A stretch of 35,723 nucleotides of DNA, from the IMG/VR virus record IMGVR_UViG_3300005795_000024, positions 1 to 35,723 of that record, one strand, 5' to 3'. The first letter of the stretch is position 1. Every line of letters starts with the position of its first letter. This stretch comes from a virus. Under the pieces are notes generated by a model that was given only the letters and a program-made list of their open reading frames with translations, was not told the origin of the DNA and ran no database searches. Of this stretch, positions 28,953 to 35,723 are shown piece by piece. Position numbers and translations under genes: made by a program.

Positions 28953-29231
28953 ATGAAAAGCGCTTCCCTATGCATCGCAGCCGCGCTTGCGACGCTCGTC
29001 GCAGTCGCGGCCCTGTTCGGCTGGGCCCAAGTGATCGCCCGCAATGATCACCGCCTGTTCAAGGCCGATGACGAAAAGCGCACCCGCATGCTCGCCCGTA
29101 GCTGCGGCTCTCGCGGGCAACTGTGGCAAGACCCGCTCACGCGCCAATTCGCGTGCCTGTACGTCAACCCCAACGGCGAAGCGCTGGTGCAGAACATCCC
29201 GGACGCCCCGCTGCTGATCGTTCAACGCTAA
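28953..29231 (+). CDS. Small membrane-anchored protein, early operon
   Basis: The 92-residue protein has one N-terminal hydrophobic segment (about 4-26, SLCIAAALATLVAVAALFGWA), probably an uncleaved anchor, and a soluble part of about 65 residues with two cysteines (SCGSRGQLWQ and FACLYVN). TAGGAG precedes the start by seven bases. It lies between two early genes of unknown role; a periplasmic domain is likely if the N-terminus is inside. Function unknown. Confidence 0.7.
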   Translation: MKSASLCIAAALATLVAVAALFGWAQVIARNDHRLFKADDEKRTRMLARSCGSRGQLWQDPLTRQFACLYVNPNGEALVQNIPDAPLLIVQR

Positions 29232-29242
29232 GGAGCCCACAC

Positions 29243-29446
29243 ATGGCCCGGGAATTCACACGCGAGCAGGTGCTGGCCGCAGTTGCGAAGCTGGGTCGAG
29301 GGGTTCGCGACATTGACGTGCTGATGCGCAACCGCGCGCTGTGCATTTCGATCCTCAATTCTGCCGAAGTGCCGCCACCGAGCCGCGTCGTCCACCTGCG
29401 CCCGAAACATGACTGGCGAGCGCGGGCCGCGGGCGACGCCGAATAG
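29243..29446 (+). CDS. Small early protein, unknown function
   Basis: The 67-residue basic protein begins MAREFTREQVLAAVAKLGRG; it is helical in the first half and ends in a basic, proline-containing tail (PPPSRVVHLRPKHDW). AAGGAG lies nine bases before the ATG. The size and composition suggest a small nucleic-acid- or protein-binding factor, but no motif decides this. Confidence 0.65.
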   Translation: MAREFTREQVLAAVAKLGRGVRDIDVLMRNRALCISILNSAEVPPPSRVVHLRPKHDWRARAAGDAE

Positions 29447-29477
29447 CCAGTTTCCCAACCGCACCTAAAGGAGTGCC

Positions 29478-29828
29478 ATGTCCACCAACTCCATCGAAGA
29501 AACCCTTCGACACCTGCGAGGCGGCTATCTGCTGTCCGAGCTGCAAGAGCAGCTCGCGAAGGTAGTGCAGGCCGTCGACGTGACCGGAAAAGCCGGAAAG
29601 CTGACGATCCAGTTGACGGTGAAGAAAGTGAGCCGTTCCGGCGCACTGGAGATCCTCGACAAGATCACGAGCGTCGCGCCCGAGGAAGCCCCGCTCACCA
29701 CTCTGATGTATCCCACCCCCGAAGGCCGTCTGGCGCCTAGTGATCCTCGCCAGCAGGCCCTCGACCTCAAGACGCTGCCGAACACGGCCAGCAACCTCAC
29801 CAACCTGCGCGCCATTGGAGACCAATAA
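29478..29828 (+). CDS. Early protein paired with DUF2303
   Basis: The 116-residue protein starts MSTNSIEETLRHLRGGYLLSELQEQL, followed by a beta-rich stretch (GKLTIQLTVKKVSRSGALEI) and an extended C-terminus. AAGGAG precedes it closely. It ends two bases before the DUF2303 gene; small proteins of this form regularly accompany DUF2303 proteins in phages, as I remember, so the two probably act together. Their activity is unknown. Confidence 0.72.
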   Translation: MSTNSIEETLRHLRGGYLLSELQEQLAKVVQAVDVTGKAGKLTIQLTVKKVSRSGALEILDKITSVAPEEAPLTTLMYPTPEGRLAPSDPRQQALDLKTLPNTASNLTNLRAIGDQ

Positions 29829-29830
29829 CC

Positions 29831-30712
29831 ATGCCCGCAAACACCGCAAATCTGGACGAGCACATCAACATAGCCGAGACGGTCGCCCGCCTCACCCCGA
29901 AGCCTTTCGAGCTGGCGAACAGCCCCAACGGCCGGCTCTTCGCCGTGCCGGAGGGATACCAGATCCAGGACGATACCGCGCTGCAGAAGCTTCAACTGAT
30001 GCCCACGCGCAAAAAGGGCGGCGTGCACTTGAAAACGCTCGACAGCTTTTTGCAGTACGTGAATCAGCATCGCCAGCCGCAGTCGCAGATTTACGTCAAA
30101 GTCAACGCGAAAAGCGCCGACGCACCGCTGGTTGTCACGGCCGTTCTGAACGATCACGTGCACGGTGACCTGTTGAACGCGGCCGGCTGGTGCGATTTCC
30201 GAGCAGTCCTCACGCCGGATTCCAGCCCCGAATGGAAAACGTGGATCGGCGCCAGCGGTGAGAAGATGAACCAGATGGAGTTCGCGACCTTCATCGAGGA
30301 CAACATCCACTGCTTCGCGGGCAAGGATATCGAAGGCGGCGAAGGGTTCCCCTCCGGCGGCGAAATGCTCCAGATGGCGCTTGCCTTCGAAGCTTCGTCG
30401 GAAAAGCGCGTTCGTTCCGCCGTGCGGCTTCAATCGGGTGGTGTGAACATTGAGCACGTCGATACGGACGATGCGGCCACCGTCACCCGCATGCAGGCAT
30501 TCGACCGCTTCCGGCTGGGACTCGCGCCATTCTGGCGCGGTGACTCCTACCCCCTGGAGGCGAAGCTGCGCTATCGCAACACGAGCAGCGGCCTGATGCT
30601 CTGGTACGACCTGGTGCGCCCCGATCGCGTCGTCGACCATGCAGTCGAAGAAACCCTGGCAAAGATCGCAGCCGGCACCACGATCACGCCGATTTTCGGG
30701 GGCATCGTCTGA
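29831..30712 (+). CDS. DUF2303-family protein (YfdQ-like)
   Basis: The 293-residue soluble protein has landmarks of DUF2303. These are FAVPEGYQIQD near 45, TLDSFLQYVNQH near 78, VTAVLNDH near 106 and ASGEKMNQMEFATFIEDNI around 145-163. Near the end lies LKLRYRNTSSGLMLWYDLVRPD-like sequence (LEAKLRYRNTSSGLMLWYD). The family is widespread in phages and prophages and lacks an established function. It follows its small partner by two bases and overlaps the dNMP kinase start by one. Confidence 0.85.
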   Translation: MPANTANLDEHINIAETVARLTPKPFELANSPNGRLFAVPEGYQIQDDTALQKLQLMPTRKKGGVHLKTLDSFLQYVNQHRQPQSQIYVKVNAKSADAPLVVTAVLNDHVHGDLLNAAGWCDFRAVLTPDSSPEWKTWIGASGEKMNQMEFATFIEDNIHCFAGKDIEGGEGFPSGGEMLQMALAFEASSEKRVRSAVRLQSGGVNIEHVDTDDAATVTRMQAFDRFRLGLAPFWRGDSYPLEAKLRYRNTSSGLMLWYDLVRPDRVVDHAVEETLAKIAAGTTITPIFGGIV

Positions 30713-31377
30713 TGAAAAGCCGCAGCGGCCCCTATCTCGTTGTCGGCCTGGCCGGGCACGCCGGCGCAGGCAAAGACACCTGCGCCGACATCCTGGTCAG
30801 CGCCCATAGCTTCGCCCGGTTGGCGTTTGCAGACGCGCTACGCGTCGAACTCGCTACCGCGTTCGGGGTCGATCTGCGGCTTTTCACCGAACGCAGCGCC
30901 AAGGAGCGGCCAACCCACGAACTGGCGCTGCATCGTTGTTCGGACCGCTCTTTTGTGGACCTGATCCTGTCTCTCCCGCTTGGACTGACGCTTGACAGGG
31001 CGCTGAGTCCGCGCTGGGCGATGCGCCTATGGGGCACCGAGTACCGGCGCAACCAGTCCGGAAAGGACTACTGGATCTTGCGCGCTCACGAGGCCCTTGA
31101 ATCGCTGCATCGAGATGGCTGGCGTCGGATTGCGATCACCGACGTGCGCTTCGCCAACGAAGCCGCACTGGTGCATTCGATCGGTGGTGAGGTGTGGCGC
31201 GTCGTCAGGCCCACAGCTGACGCCGTCCTGGCGCCGCATGCATCTGAGCAGGACGTGAACAGCCTCCAAAGCGACCGCGTGATCGACAACAGCTCGCATA
31301 CCACCGCCGCACTCGCCTACGACGTCCTGTTTGCGTATCACCTCGCCACCCACGCCCACAACGAGATTGCAGCCTGA
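30712..31377 (+). CDS. Deoxynucleoside monophosphate kinase
   Basis: The 221-residue P-loop protein has Walker A GHAGAGKDT at about 15-23 and resembles T4 gp1-type dNMP kinases (241 residues). These phosphorylate dNMPs to dNDPs for phage DNA synthesis. Other family-like blocks are WAMRLWGTEYRR near 102-113, and ITDVRFANEA near 139-148 followed by GGEVWRVVRP. It is the only nucleotide-metabolism gene seen. It follows the DUF2303 gene with a one-base TGATG overlap. Confidence 0.85.
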   Translation: MKSRSGPYLVVGLAGHAGAGKDTCADILVSAHSFARLAFADALRVELATAFGVDLRLFTERSAKERPTHELALHRCSDRSFVDLILSLPLGLTLDRALSPRWAMRLWGTEYRRNQSGKDYWILRAHEALESLHRDGWRRIAITDVRFANEAALVHSIGGEVWRVVRPTADAVLAPHASEQDVNSLQSDRVIDNSSHTTAALAYDVLFAYHLATHAHNEIAA

Positions 31378-31411
31378 GCCCGCCGGGCAAGGCGAACGGA
31401 GTAGAAGAACC

Positions 31412-32209
31412 ATGGCAAAGAACAGCATTGACGCCTACGGCGCCAGCGGCAAGAGCAACGTCCTGTTTTTCAAGCCGGAAGACCTCACGCTAATCACGGA
31501 CGCCGGTCACCCGCTCTTCGATGAGCGCGTATTCCTGCCGCTGGACGAGGCGATGGTCAGGAATGTAATGGACCTGGGCATCATTCAGCCGATCAGCGTC
31601 TGGAAGGATCCCGAGCTTGGCAAAACTCTGGTAGTCGCCGGGCGCCAGCGCGTCAAGCACGCCATTGAAGCCAACCGCCGCCTGGAAGAGCAAGGATTGA
31701 AACCGCTGCAGGTGCCGGGCGTCATACGCCGCGGCTCTGCCATCAAGATGGCAGGCGCAATGGTGAGCGAAAACGAGATCCGGAAGGCGGACACCCCGCT
31801 CGGCCGCGCCAAAAAGATGGCGAACCTTCAGGCGCGTGGCCACGGCGATGACGACCTGGCGCTGCTTTTTGGCTGCAACGTGGCGACCGTCCGCAGCACC
31901 CTGGCGCTGCTCGAATGCCCCGCCGCTGTCCAGAACGCCATCGAGGCAGGCCAGATCAACGTCACACACGCGAGAGCACTCTCCAAGCTGACGCCGCATG
32001 AGCAGCGCGAGAAAGTCGCTGAACTCATCGCGGCAGGCCACGGCGCGAAGCCTCGCGAACGCGCCCAGCGGCAAGCACGCCTGATGGGCAACGCACCCCG
32101 CCTCAAAACTCGCGTCCAGATTCTCGCCGCGCTGGCGGCTGCCGAGGGCGATTACGCCAAGGCGCTGCGCTGGGTGCTGGGCACGGACACCGAAGGGAGC
32201 ACCGCATGA
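31412..32209 (+). CDS. ParB/Spo0J-like DNA-binding protein
   Basis: The 265-residue protein has a ParB N-terminal domain (about 40-115). In it LDEAMVRNVMDLGIIQPISV is followed by LVVAGRQRVKHAIEANRR, which corresponds to the arginine-rich CTP-binding patch of ParB. A helix-turn-helix (DDLALLFGCNVATVRSTLAL, about 148-167) follows, then INVTHARALSKL. No parA gene is present, so a classical partition system cannot be claimed. Phage ParB-like proteins of this type have been linked to nuclease, regulatory or partition roles. It starts 34 bases after the kinase and overlaps the next gene by four. Confidence 0.88.
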   Translation: MAKNSIDAYGASGKSNVLFFKPEDLTLITDAGHPLFDERVFLPLDEAMVRNVMDLGIIQPISVWKDPELGKTLVVAGRQRVKHAIEANRRLEEQGLKPLQVPGVIRRGSAIKMAGAMVSENEIRKADTPLGRAKKMANLQARGHGDDDLALLFGCNVATVRSTLALLECPAAVQNAIEAGQINVTHARALSKLTPHEQREKVAELIAAGHGAKPRERAQRQARLMGNAPRLKTRVQILAALAAAEGDYAKALRWVLGTDTEGSTA

Positions 32210-32667
32210 GCAACCCACATCGCAGGGCTCGCAAAGCCCGGAACAAGCGCTACACCCCGCGCGCCGTCCGCGCACCGATGATCGTCGCCACCGATCTGGT
32301 CCTTCGGCCGGAGGAGGCGATCATCGACCAGATCAACCGTGACGGGACTGTCCATGCCGATGCGAAGGGCATTCCCCAGTTCCAGGCCGGGGACGGCTGC
32401 TGGTACGAGGCCGCCGGCGCAATCGAGGGCGTGATCTGGCATTTCGAAATGTGGTGCGTCCGGCATGGCGAAAGCCTGCCGCTGGACCCGCTGCGCGAAC
32501 TGCACATCGCACTCAAGTACATGGTGCCCATCCAAGAGCGCACGCTGTGCAACCTGGGCACCGCAATGCCGACCCTTCGCCGCGCTATGTCCATGGCCGA
32601 CCCTGACGACCAGGTCGACCTTCTGCGGCAGACACAGATTCGAGCCGAACTGGAGAAACGCTTATGA
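32206..32667 (+). CDS. Early phage protein, unknown function
   Basis: The 153-residue protein has a strongly basic N-terminus (RRARKARNKRYTPRAVRAP) and then a helical domain with WHFEMWCVRHGESLPLDPLR, LHIALKYMVPIQERT and MSMADPDDQVDLLRQTQ. It overlaps the ParB-like gene and the next gene by four bases each. Proteins of this type recur in early operons of Burkholderiales phages; the basic tail suggests nucleic-acid contact. Function unknown. Confidence 0.75.
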   Translation: MSNPHRRARKARNKRYTPRAVRAPMIVATDLVLRPEEAIIDQINRDGTVHADAKGIPQFQAGDGCWYEAAGAIEGVIWHFEMWCVRHGESLPLDPLRELHIALKYMVPIQERTLCNLGTAMPTLRRAMSMADPDDQVDLLRQTQIRAELEKRL

Positions 32668-33107
32668 AATCCGATGCCTCCCATGGCTGGGTTGTCCCGC
32701 GCGCGGATGGCGCCCGCGCCAGATGCGGCGGCCCCGCCCTCTGCGCCACCTGCAAAACCGAACAGATGCACGAAGCCATGCTCGCCGGCGTCTTCGGCCA
32801 GCGTGCCAACAGCACTTCCACCGAGGAAGGCAACATGCCGACCGAGAAAAGCGATCACCGCCGCCCAGCCGGTCCCGCCGAAGCCGAAGCGCTGGCACGG
32901 CGTTTTGTCGGTGAGTACCTCACTGCGTGCCGCATGACCGACCGCGACCAGATGGGCAACTACCTGATGAAGCTGACCAGCGTCGCCGCAGTCCTGATGG
33001 CCCAGGCTGAAGGCTCCGCGAATGCGGGCGAACGCTTTGCCGGCACCGCCGCCTGGGTCCGCAAAACGATGCCGGCCACCCCGGCGCGACTGGAGCTTGT
33101 GCAATGA
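32664..33107 (+). CDS. Early protein with two modules and an internal start
   Basis: The 147-residue frame appears to join two modules that I remember as separate small phage proteins. Residues 1-56 contain a cysteine cluster (RCGGPALCATCKTEQ) and residues 58-147 are a helical domain (AEALARRFVGEYLTACRMTDRDQ). The second begins at an internal ATG (32835) with a strong AGGAAGG five bases upstream, so a shorter 90-residue product is likely made too. The first part may bind a metal through its three cysteines. Function unknown. Confidence 0.7.
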   Translation: MKSDASHGWVVPRADGARARCGGPALCATCKTEQMHEAMLAGVFGQRANSTSTEEGNMPTEKSDHRRPAGPAEAEALARRFVGEYLTACRMTDRDQMGNYLMKLTSVAAVLMAQAEGSANAGERFAGTAAWVRKTMPATPARLELVQ

Positions 33108-33484
33108 CCCTCAGAACCGACGCCGCCCCGGCGGCCATTCAGTCCGTCTTGACCGACGCAGAACGCCACCAGCTGCTGACCCGGGCGAACTACCCTCACC
33201 TCCAGGAAGAGCCTGGCGCGTACCTAGTCAAGATCACCGAGGACATGGTGCGGTCCAAGCTGCTCGCCCTGGTCGCAACACAGGCATTTGCAGCCGGCGT
33301 GGCCGCCGCCGCCGACGTGCTCAAGAAACGCGCTGAAGCCTATCACCGAGACCACGGCGCGCGAGATCCAAGCACTGGCGCCTGGAACTACCCGCCGCGA
33401 GGTTTCGACTTGATGTGCGAATGGGAGGAACTGGAAGAGTCAATCCGCGCCGTTGCCGCCCAGCAGGGCAAAGGGGGTGCGTGA
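33104..33484 (+). CDS. Early phage protein, unknown function
   Basis: The 126-residue protein is helical, with HQLLTRANYPHLQEEPGAY, LLALVATQAFAAGVAAAADV and an acidic C-terminal part containing DLMCEWEELEESIRAVAAQQ. It overlaps neighbours by four bases upstream and one base downstream, so translation is probably coupled. No catalytic motif or membrane-spanning segment is certain. Function unknown. Confidence 0.72.
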   Translation: MTLRTDAAPAAIQSVLTDAERHQLLTRANYPHLQEEPGAYLVKITEDMVRSKLLALVATQAFAAGVAAAADVLKKRAEAYHRDHGARDPSTGAWNYPPRGFDLMCEWEELEESIRAVAAQQGKGGA

Positions 33485-33741
33485 TGCGACAGAACTACAT
33501 GGGCCTGGACGCGGCCATCCTCGCCCGCATTCAGTTCGGGCACACCTTCGCCCATCAGATCGAAGGCGGGCGGGTTGTCGAAGAGGCCCGCTATTTCGCG
33601 TCGGTGAAGAACCCGGAGTTCCGTGTCATCGACCGCCGTCTCCAGGCGCTGCGCAAGGCCGGGAAGATTGCCTATGACCGGAAGAAGGGATGGCAGCTCG
33701 TGCCGGCCCCCGTTGCCGCCTCTCAGCAGCAGGAGGGGTGA
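33484..33741 (+). CDS. Small basic winged-helix-like protein
   Basis: The 85-residue protein begins MRQNYMGLDAAILARIQFGH and contains VIDRRLQALRKAGKIAYDRKKGWQLV, a pattern resembling the recognition helix and wing of a small DNA-binding domain. The resemblance is weak. It starts at a TGATG junction and ends in a Gln-rich tail, three bases before the next small gene. A regulatory role is possible. Confidence 0.68.
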   Translation: MRQNYMGLDAAILARIQFGHTFAHQIEGGRVVEEARYFASVKNPEFRVIDRRLQALRKAGKIAYDRKKGWQLVPAPVAASQQQEG

Positions 33742-33744
33742 GAC

Positions 33745-33888
33745 GTGGGCCTCTACGCCGAATGGGAAGCACTGCTGGAGCGCCGGCGCCGCTACAACGT
33801 CAGCGGGCAAGACGGCAGCGACTTTGAGCAGTGGAAACAATCGCGCGGCATCCAAGCAGCCCCGCAACAACTGGAGCTATTCGAATGA
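33745..33888 (+). CDS. Very small early protein (47 residues)
   Basis: A GTG start at 33745 is preceded by AGGAGG eight bases upstream, and the frame ends in an ATGA overlap with the next gene. The protein (GLYAEWEALLERRRRYNVSG, then FEQWKQSRG and QQLELFE at the end) is helical and charged. Tight packing, strong ribosome binding site and coupling make it a likely real gene in spite of its length. Function unknown. Confidence 0.65.
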   Translation: MGLYAEWEALLERRRRYNVSGQDGSDFEQWKQSRGIQAAPQQLELFE

Positions 33889-34838
33889 CCGACCACACCC
33901 CCGCCGCCCAGGCGGCCAAGCAGGATCCCATCAGCGAGGCAATCAGCATTCTGACGGCCGACGCGGCCAGCATCCGCGAATCCCATACCCCGCCATGCGA
34001 CCGCGACGACTGGAATAGCGAACCGGAGACAAAGGCCTACTACGACCGCTTGCTGCGCGTTGCAGGCGAGCTGTCCAAGCTGCGCGCCCATGTAGCCGAT
34101 GAGCGCGAGCTTATGGCCCTGGCAGATGCCGTGGTTGTGCAATGGCAGCGCGCCGACAAGATGCCGCAAATGGCATGGGGATTCCGGGAATTCCTGGTGG
34201 CCGGCATGCAAGCGCTGATCGACAGCAACCGCGTAACGCACGGCAACGACGCCCTGGTCGGTGCCCTGGCACGCTTGGCCTATTACTACGCTGTTGAACT
34301 GGAATCGGCCACGCGGAACGCCGACAGCGACCGGCTGGAAGGCATTGCCCAGCGTGTCACGGCAAAGCTGAAAGGGGAAATCCGCGCCGCCCTGGCAAGC
34401 GCCCCTATGGCCGGGGAGGCGCAGCCGGTTTGTTGGATCGAGAAGGACGTTCTGGAAAGTGTGCGCGACGAAGGCAGCGACGCCTGGGTGTACTGGCGTC
34501 CGGCCGGCCATGTCGCGGAGCATGACGAAATGCCTCTCTATGCCGCGCCCCAGGCCAGCGAGGCGGTGCGCCAGCCGGACTACACGCTGCAACATGCCGA
34601 TCACATGGCGGTCAGCGCCGAACGGCTGATGGAAGCGATCAACGCCAGGGACGCGCTGATCATGCAGCGTGAGGAATCGGACGACGTTGACGACGAAACC
34701 ATACATGACCAGCACGAGAACGTTTCCGAGTACCTGAACGGCATGCGCAATGCGATCTATGAATACCGCAAGCGCCGGAACCGCGCCGCCCTGTCCGCGC
34801 AACCGGGCGCGCAGAAGGGGCAGAGCGATGAAGCCTGA
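33885..34838 (+). CDS. Early phage protein with Ea-like C-terminal region
   Basis: The 317-residue protein is helical in its first two thirds (IRESHTPPCDRDDWNSEPET, LLRVAGELSKLRAH). Around residue 180 it switches to VCWIEKDVLES and PLYAAPQASEAV, a short module seen in many accessory early proteins of enterobacterial and Burkholderiales phages. The C-terminal part is acidic (EESDDVDDETIHDQHEN) and then basic. It may be a mosaic of modules. It overlaps its neighbours by four and eleven bases. Function unknown. Confidence 0.72.
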   Translation: MTDHTPAAQAAKQDPISEAISILTADAASIRESHTPPCDRDDWNSEPETKAYYDRLLRVAGELSKLRAHVADERELMALADAVVVQWQRADKMPQMAWGFREFLVAGMQALIDSNRVTHGNDALVGALARLAYYYAVELESATRNADSDRLEGIAQRVTAKLKGEIRAALASAPMAGEAQPVCWIEKDVLESVRDEGSDAWVYWRPAGHVAEHDEMPLYAAPQASEAVRQPDYTLQHADHMAVSAERLMEAINARDALIMQREESDDVDDETIHDQHENVSEYLNGMRNAIYEYRKRRNRAALSAQPGAQKGQSDEA

Positions 34839-35196
34839 TTTACAGCGTCTGGACGCCGTCATAGGTGCGGCCCAGCATCTGCGCGCCGCCCAGGCCGACT
34901 ACAAGCGCAAGAGCGATCGCGCCCGCGATGCTGGCATGGATTGCTCGCCCAAGAAGCGCGAAACGCTGGCCACCTCTATGACCCTGGGCGCAATGGACGT
35001 GGAGCGCCACTGGGACACGCTGCACGCCGCCCTGGTCGATCTAGGCATCTGCCCACCGAAGGATGCTGCAGCATACGACGCCCGCGCGCAGCACCTGAGC
35101 GGATTTCACGATCATGCCTACCAGCCGGCGATCCCGGCAACTACTCAGGATTCCTTAATAGTTGGCGCGCAGAAGAAGGGAGTGAGCGATGCCTGA
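34828..35196 (+). CDS. Early phage protein, unknown function
   Basis: The 122-residue protein starts MKPDLQRLDAVIGAAQHLRA and is helical through about residue 75 (LGAMDVERHWDTLHAALVDLG), with an extended C-terminus. GGGG lies about eight bases upstream of the start. It overlaps the preceding gene by eleven bases and the following one by eight. No recognised domain. Confidence 0.68.
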   Translation: MKPDLQRLDAVIGAAQHLRAAQADYKRKSDRARDAGMDCSPKKRETLATSMTLGAMDVERHWDTLHAALVDLGICPPKDAAAYDARAQHLSGFHDHAYQPAIPATTQDSLIVGAQKKGVSDA

Positions 35197-35452
35197 TATC
35201 CGCATCAACTTCGGCGGCGCGCCGGCAATCCTCACGGTCTCAGGGGACTACAAGCCCGGTGACCCGCCGCCCACCGGCTATGCCGCGCAGGAAGAGTGGT
35301 TCTGGGTCCAGCGCCGGGCCGGCCTGCACCAGACCGAATGCCCGCGCTGCCGCCGCTGGGCCTTCCCCCAGGAACTAGCGCCCGGTGGCCACTTCTGCAA
35401 TTCCTGCGCGCCCCACCCCGACAACAAGGACGGAGGCGCGGTGTATGGCTGA
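35189..35452 (+). CDS. Small zinc-ribbon protein
   Basis: The 87-residue protein has two cysteine pairs, CPRCRRW at about 51-57 and CNSC at about 70-73, separated by 15 residues, the spacing of a zinc ribbon. The N-terminal half is beta-rich (INFGGAPAILTVSGDY). It overlaps neighbours by eight bases on each side. It may bind nucleic acid or protein; function unknown. Confidence 0.7.
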   Translation: MPDIRINFGGAPAILTVSGDYKPGDPPPTGYAAQEEWFWVQRRAGLHQTECPRCRRWAFPQELAPGGHFCNSCAPHPDNKDGGAVYG

Positions 35453-35723
35453 GAACTGGAACCAGGAAATCGAGCGGGTGAAGAAGGAGCTGGAGGCGGC
35501 GCGCGCAGCGTTGCGGCCGTTCGCCGAGTTCTACCCTTCTCTTCAAGAATGGCGTGGGGACCCTCGCGGGTGGCGAATACAGGAAGCATGGCCTAAACAT
35601 CAGCCGGTCCTGCAAATGATGCACCCGATCGACATGGAGACGAGCCGCGTATGCCGCATCCACGTGACCGACTTCAAGCGGGCCGCAGAACTACTGGCCG
35701 ACACCGACAACAAGGAGCAGTAA
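35445..35723 (+). CDS. Last early gene in window, unknown function
   Basis: The 92-residue protein begins MAENWNQEIERVKKELEAAR, a probable coiled coil, and continues with FAEFYPSLQEWRGDPRGW and VTDFKRAAELLADT. The stop codon is the final three bases of the window. AAGGAG lies just before the stop, which would serve as ribosome binding site for a further gene starting immediately beyond the window. Function unknown. Confidence 0.7.
   Translation: MAENWNQEIERVKKELEAARAALRPFAEFYPSLQEWRGDPRGWRIQEAWPKHQPVLQMMHPIDMETSRVCRIHVTDFKRAAELLADTDNKEQ

Noticed and set aside
29525-30640. Minus-strand open frame of 371 codons opposite the DUF2303 gene
   Set aside because: It conflicts with two well-supported plus-strand early genes and shows no domain or ribosome binding site.
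31412-32209. Complete ParAB partition locus
   Set aside because: No ParA-type ATPase lies next to the ParB-like gene and no repeated parS-like sites were noticed.
33792-34862. Minus-strand open frame of 356 codons at the right end
   Set aside because: It lies opposite tightly coupled plus-strand genes and is a composition-driven shadow.

Overview
The window is almost entirely one temperate, tailed (siphovirus-type) bacteriophage genome, either a prophage or an assembled phage, from a GC-rich host. The packaging and head genes are HK97-like, the tail genes are lambda-like, and several small early proteins look like those of phages of Burkholderiales (Bordetella/Achromobacter/Burkholderia). 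The host assignment is inference from protein style and base composition; no host gene is present. I see no integrase, transposase, tRNA, CRISPR array or diversity-generating reverse transcriptase.

Layout. (1) 1-1214, plus strand: the 3' end of a small early-type gene, then an AT-richer cargo gene (375-1214) at the junction of early and late regions. (2) 1292-22863, minus strand: the late operon, transcribed right to left. In order of transcription: HNH nuclease, small and large terminase, portal, ClpP-like prohead protease, HK97 major capsid protein, a small protein, a glycosyltransferase-like protein and a SAM methyltransferase, head-tail connectors, major tail protein, G/GT tail chaperones with a programmed -1 frameshift signal, tape measure, tail-tip proteins, NlpC/P60 protein, the large TipJ receptor protein, tail fibre and its associated protein, two holin-like proteins, an M15 endolysin and nested Rz/Rz1 spanins. 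(3) 23048-26509, minus strand: an early operon in lambda order: cro, small gene, CII-like (CP76), winged-helix and replication-like genes, then a Q-like antiterminator. A promoter-like sequence and a strong terminator follow Q, the classic target of Q. Two short plus-strand genes lie antisense within this operon. (4) 26586-28422, plus strand: the immunity operon: self-cleaving CI repressor, a small tail-anchored membrane protein, a lipoprotein and a terminator. (5) 28441-35723, plus strand: a second early operon of mostly small, overlapping genes of unknown role, with a DUF2303 protein, a dNMP kinase and a ParB-like protein.

Control. Five copies of a 15-bp palindrome (consensus TTAGGCRNYGCCTAA) sit in the two control regions. 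Three lie between cro and cI and two lie before the rightward operon. In both early promoters (TTGACA / TAATAA and TTGACA / TAATAT) a perfect copy fills the spacer, so repressor binding would shut off both directions as in lambda. The predicted cro transcript begins on the first base of its ATG, so cro may be translated from a leaderless mRNA.

The least ordinary parts are the glycosyltransferase/methyltransferase pair inside the head operon, whose first gene appears to read through from a region with no start codon; the candidate TerS-binding repeats before terS; the AT-rich cargo gene; and the membrane protein/lipoprotein pair downstream of cI.
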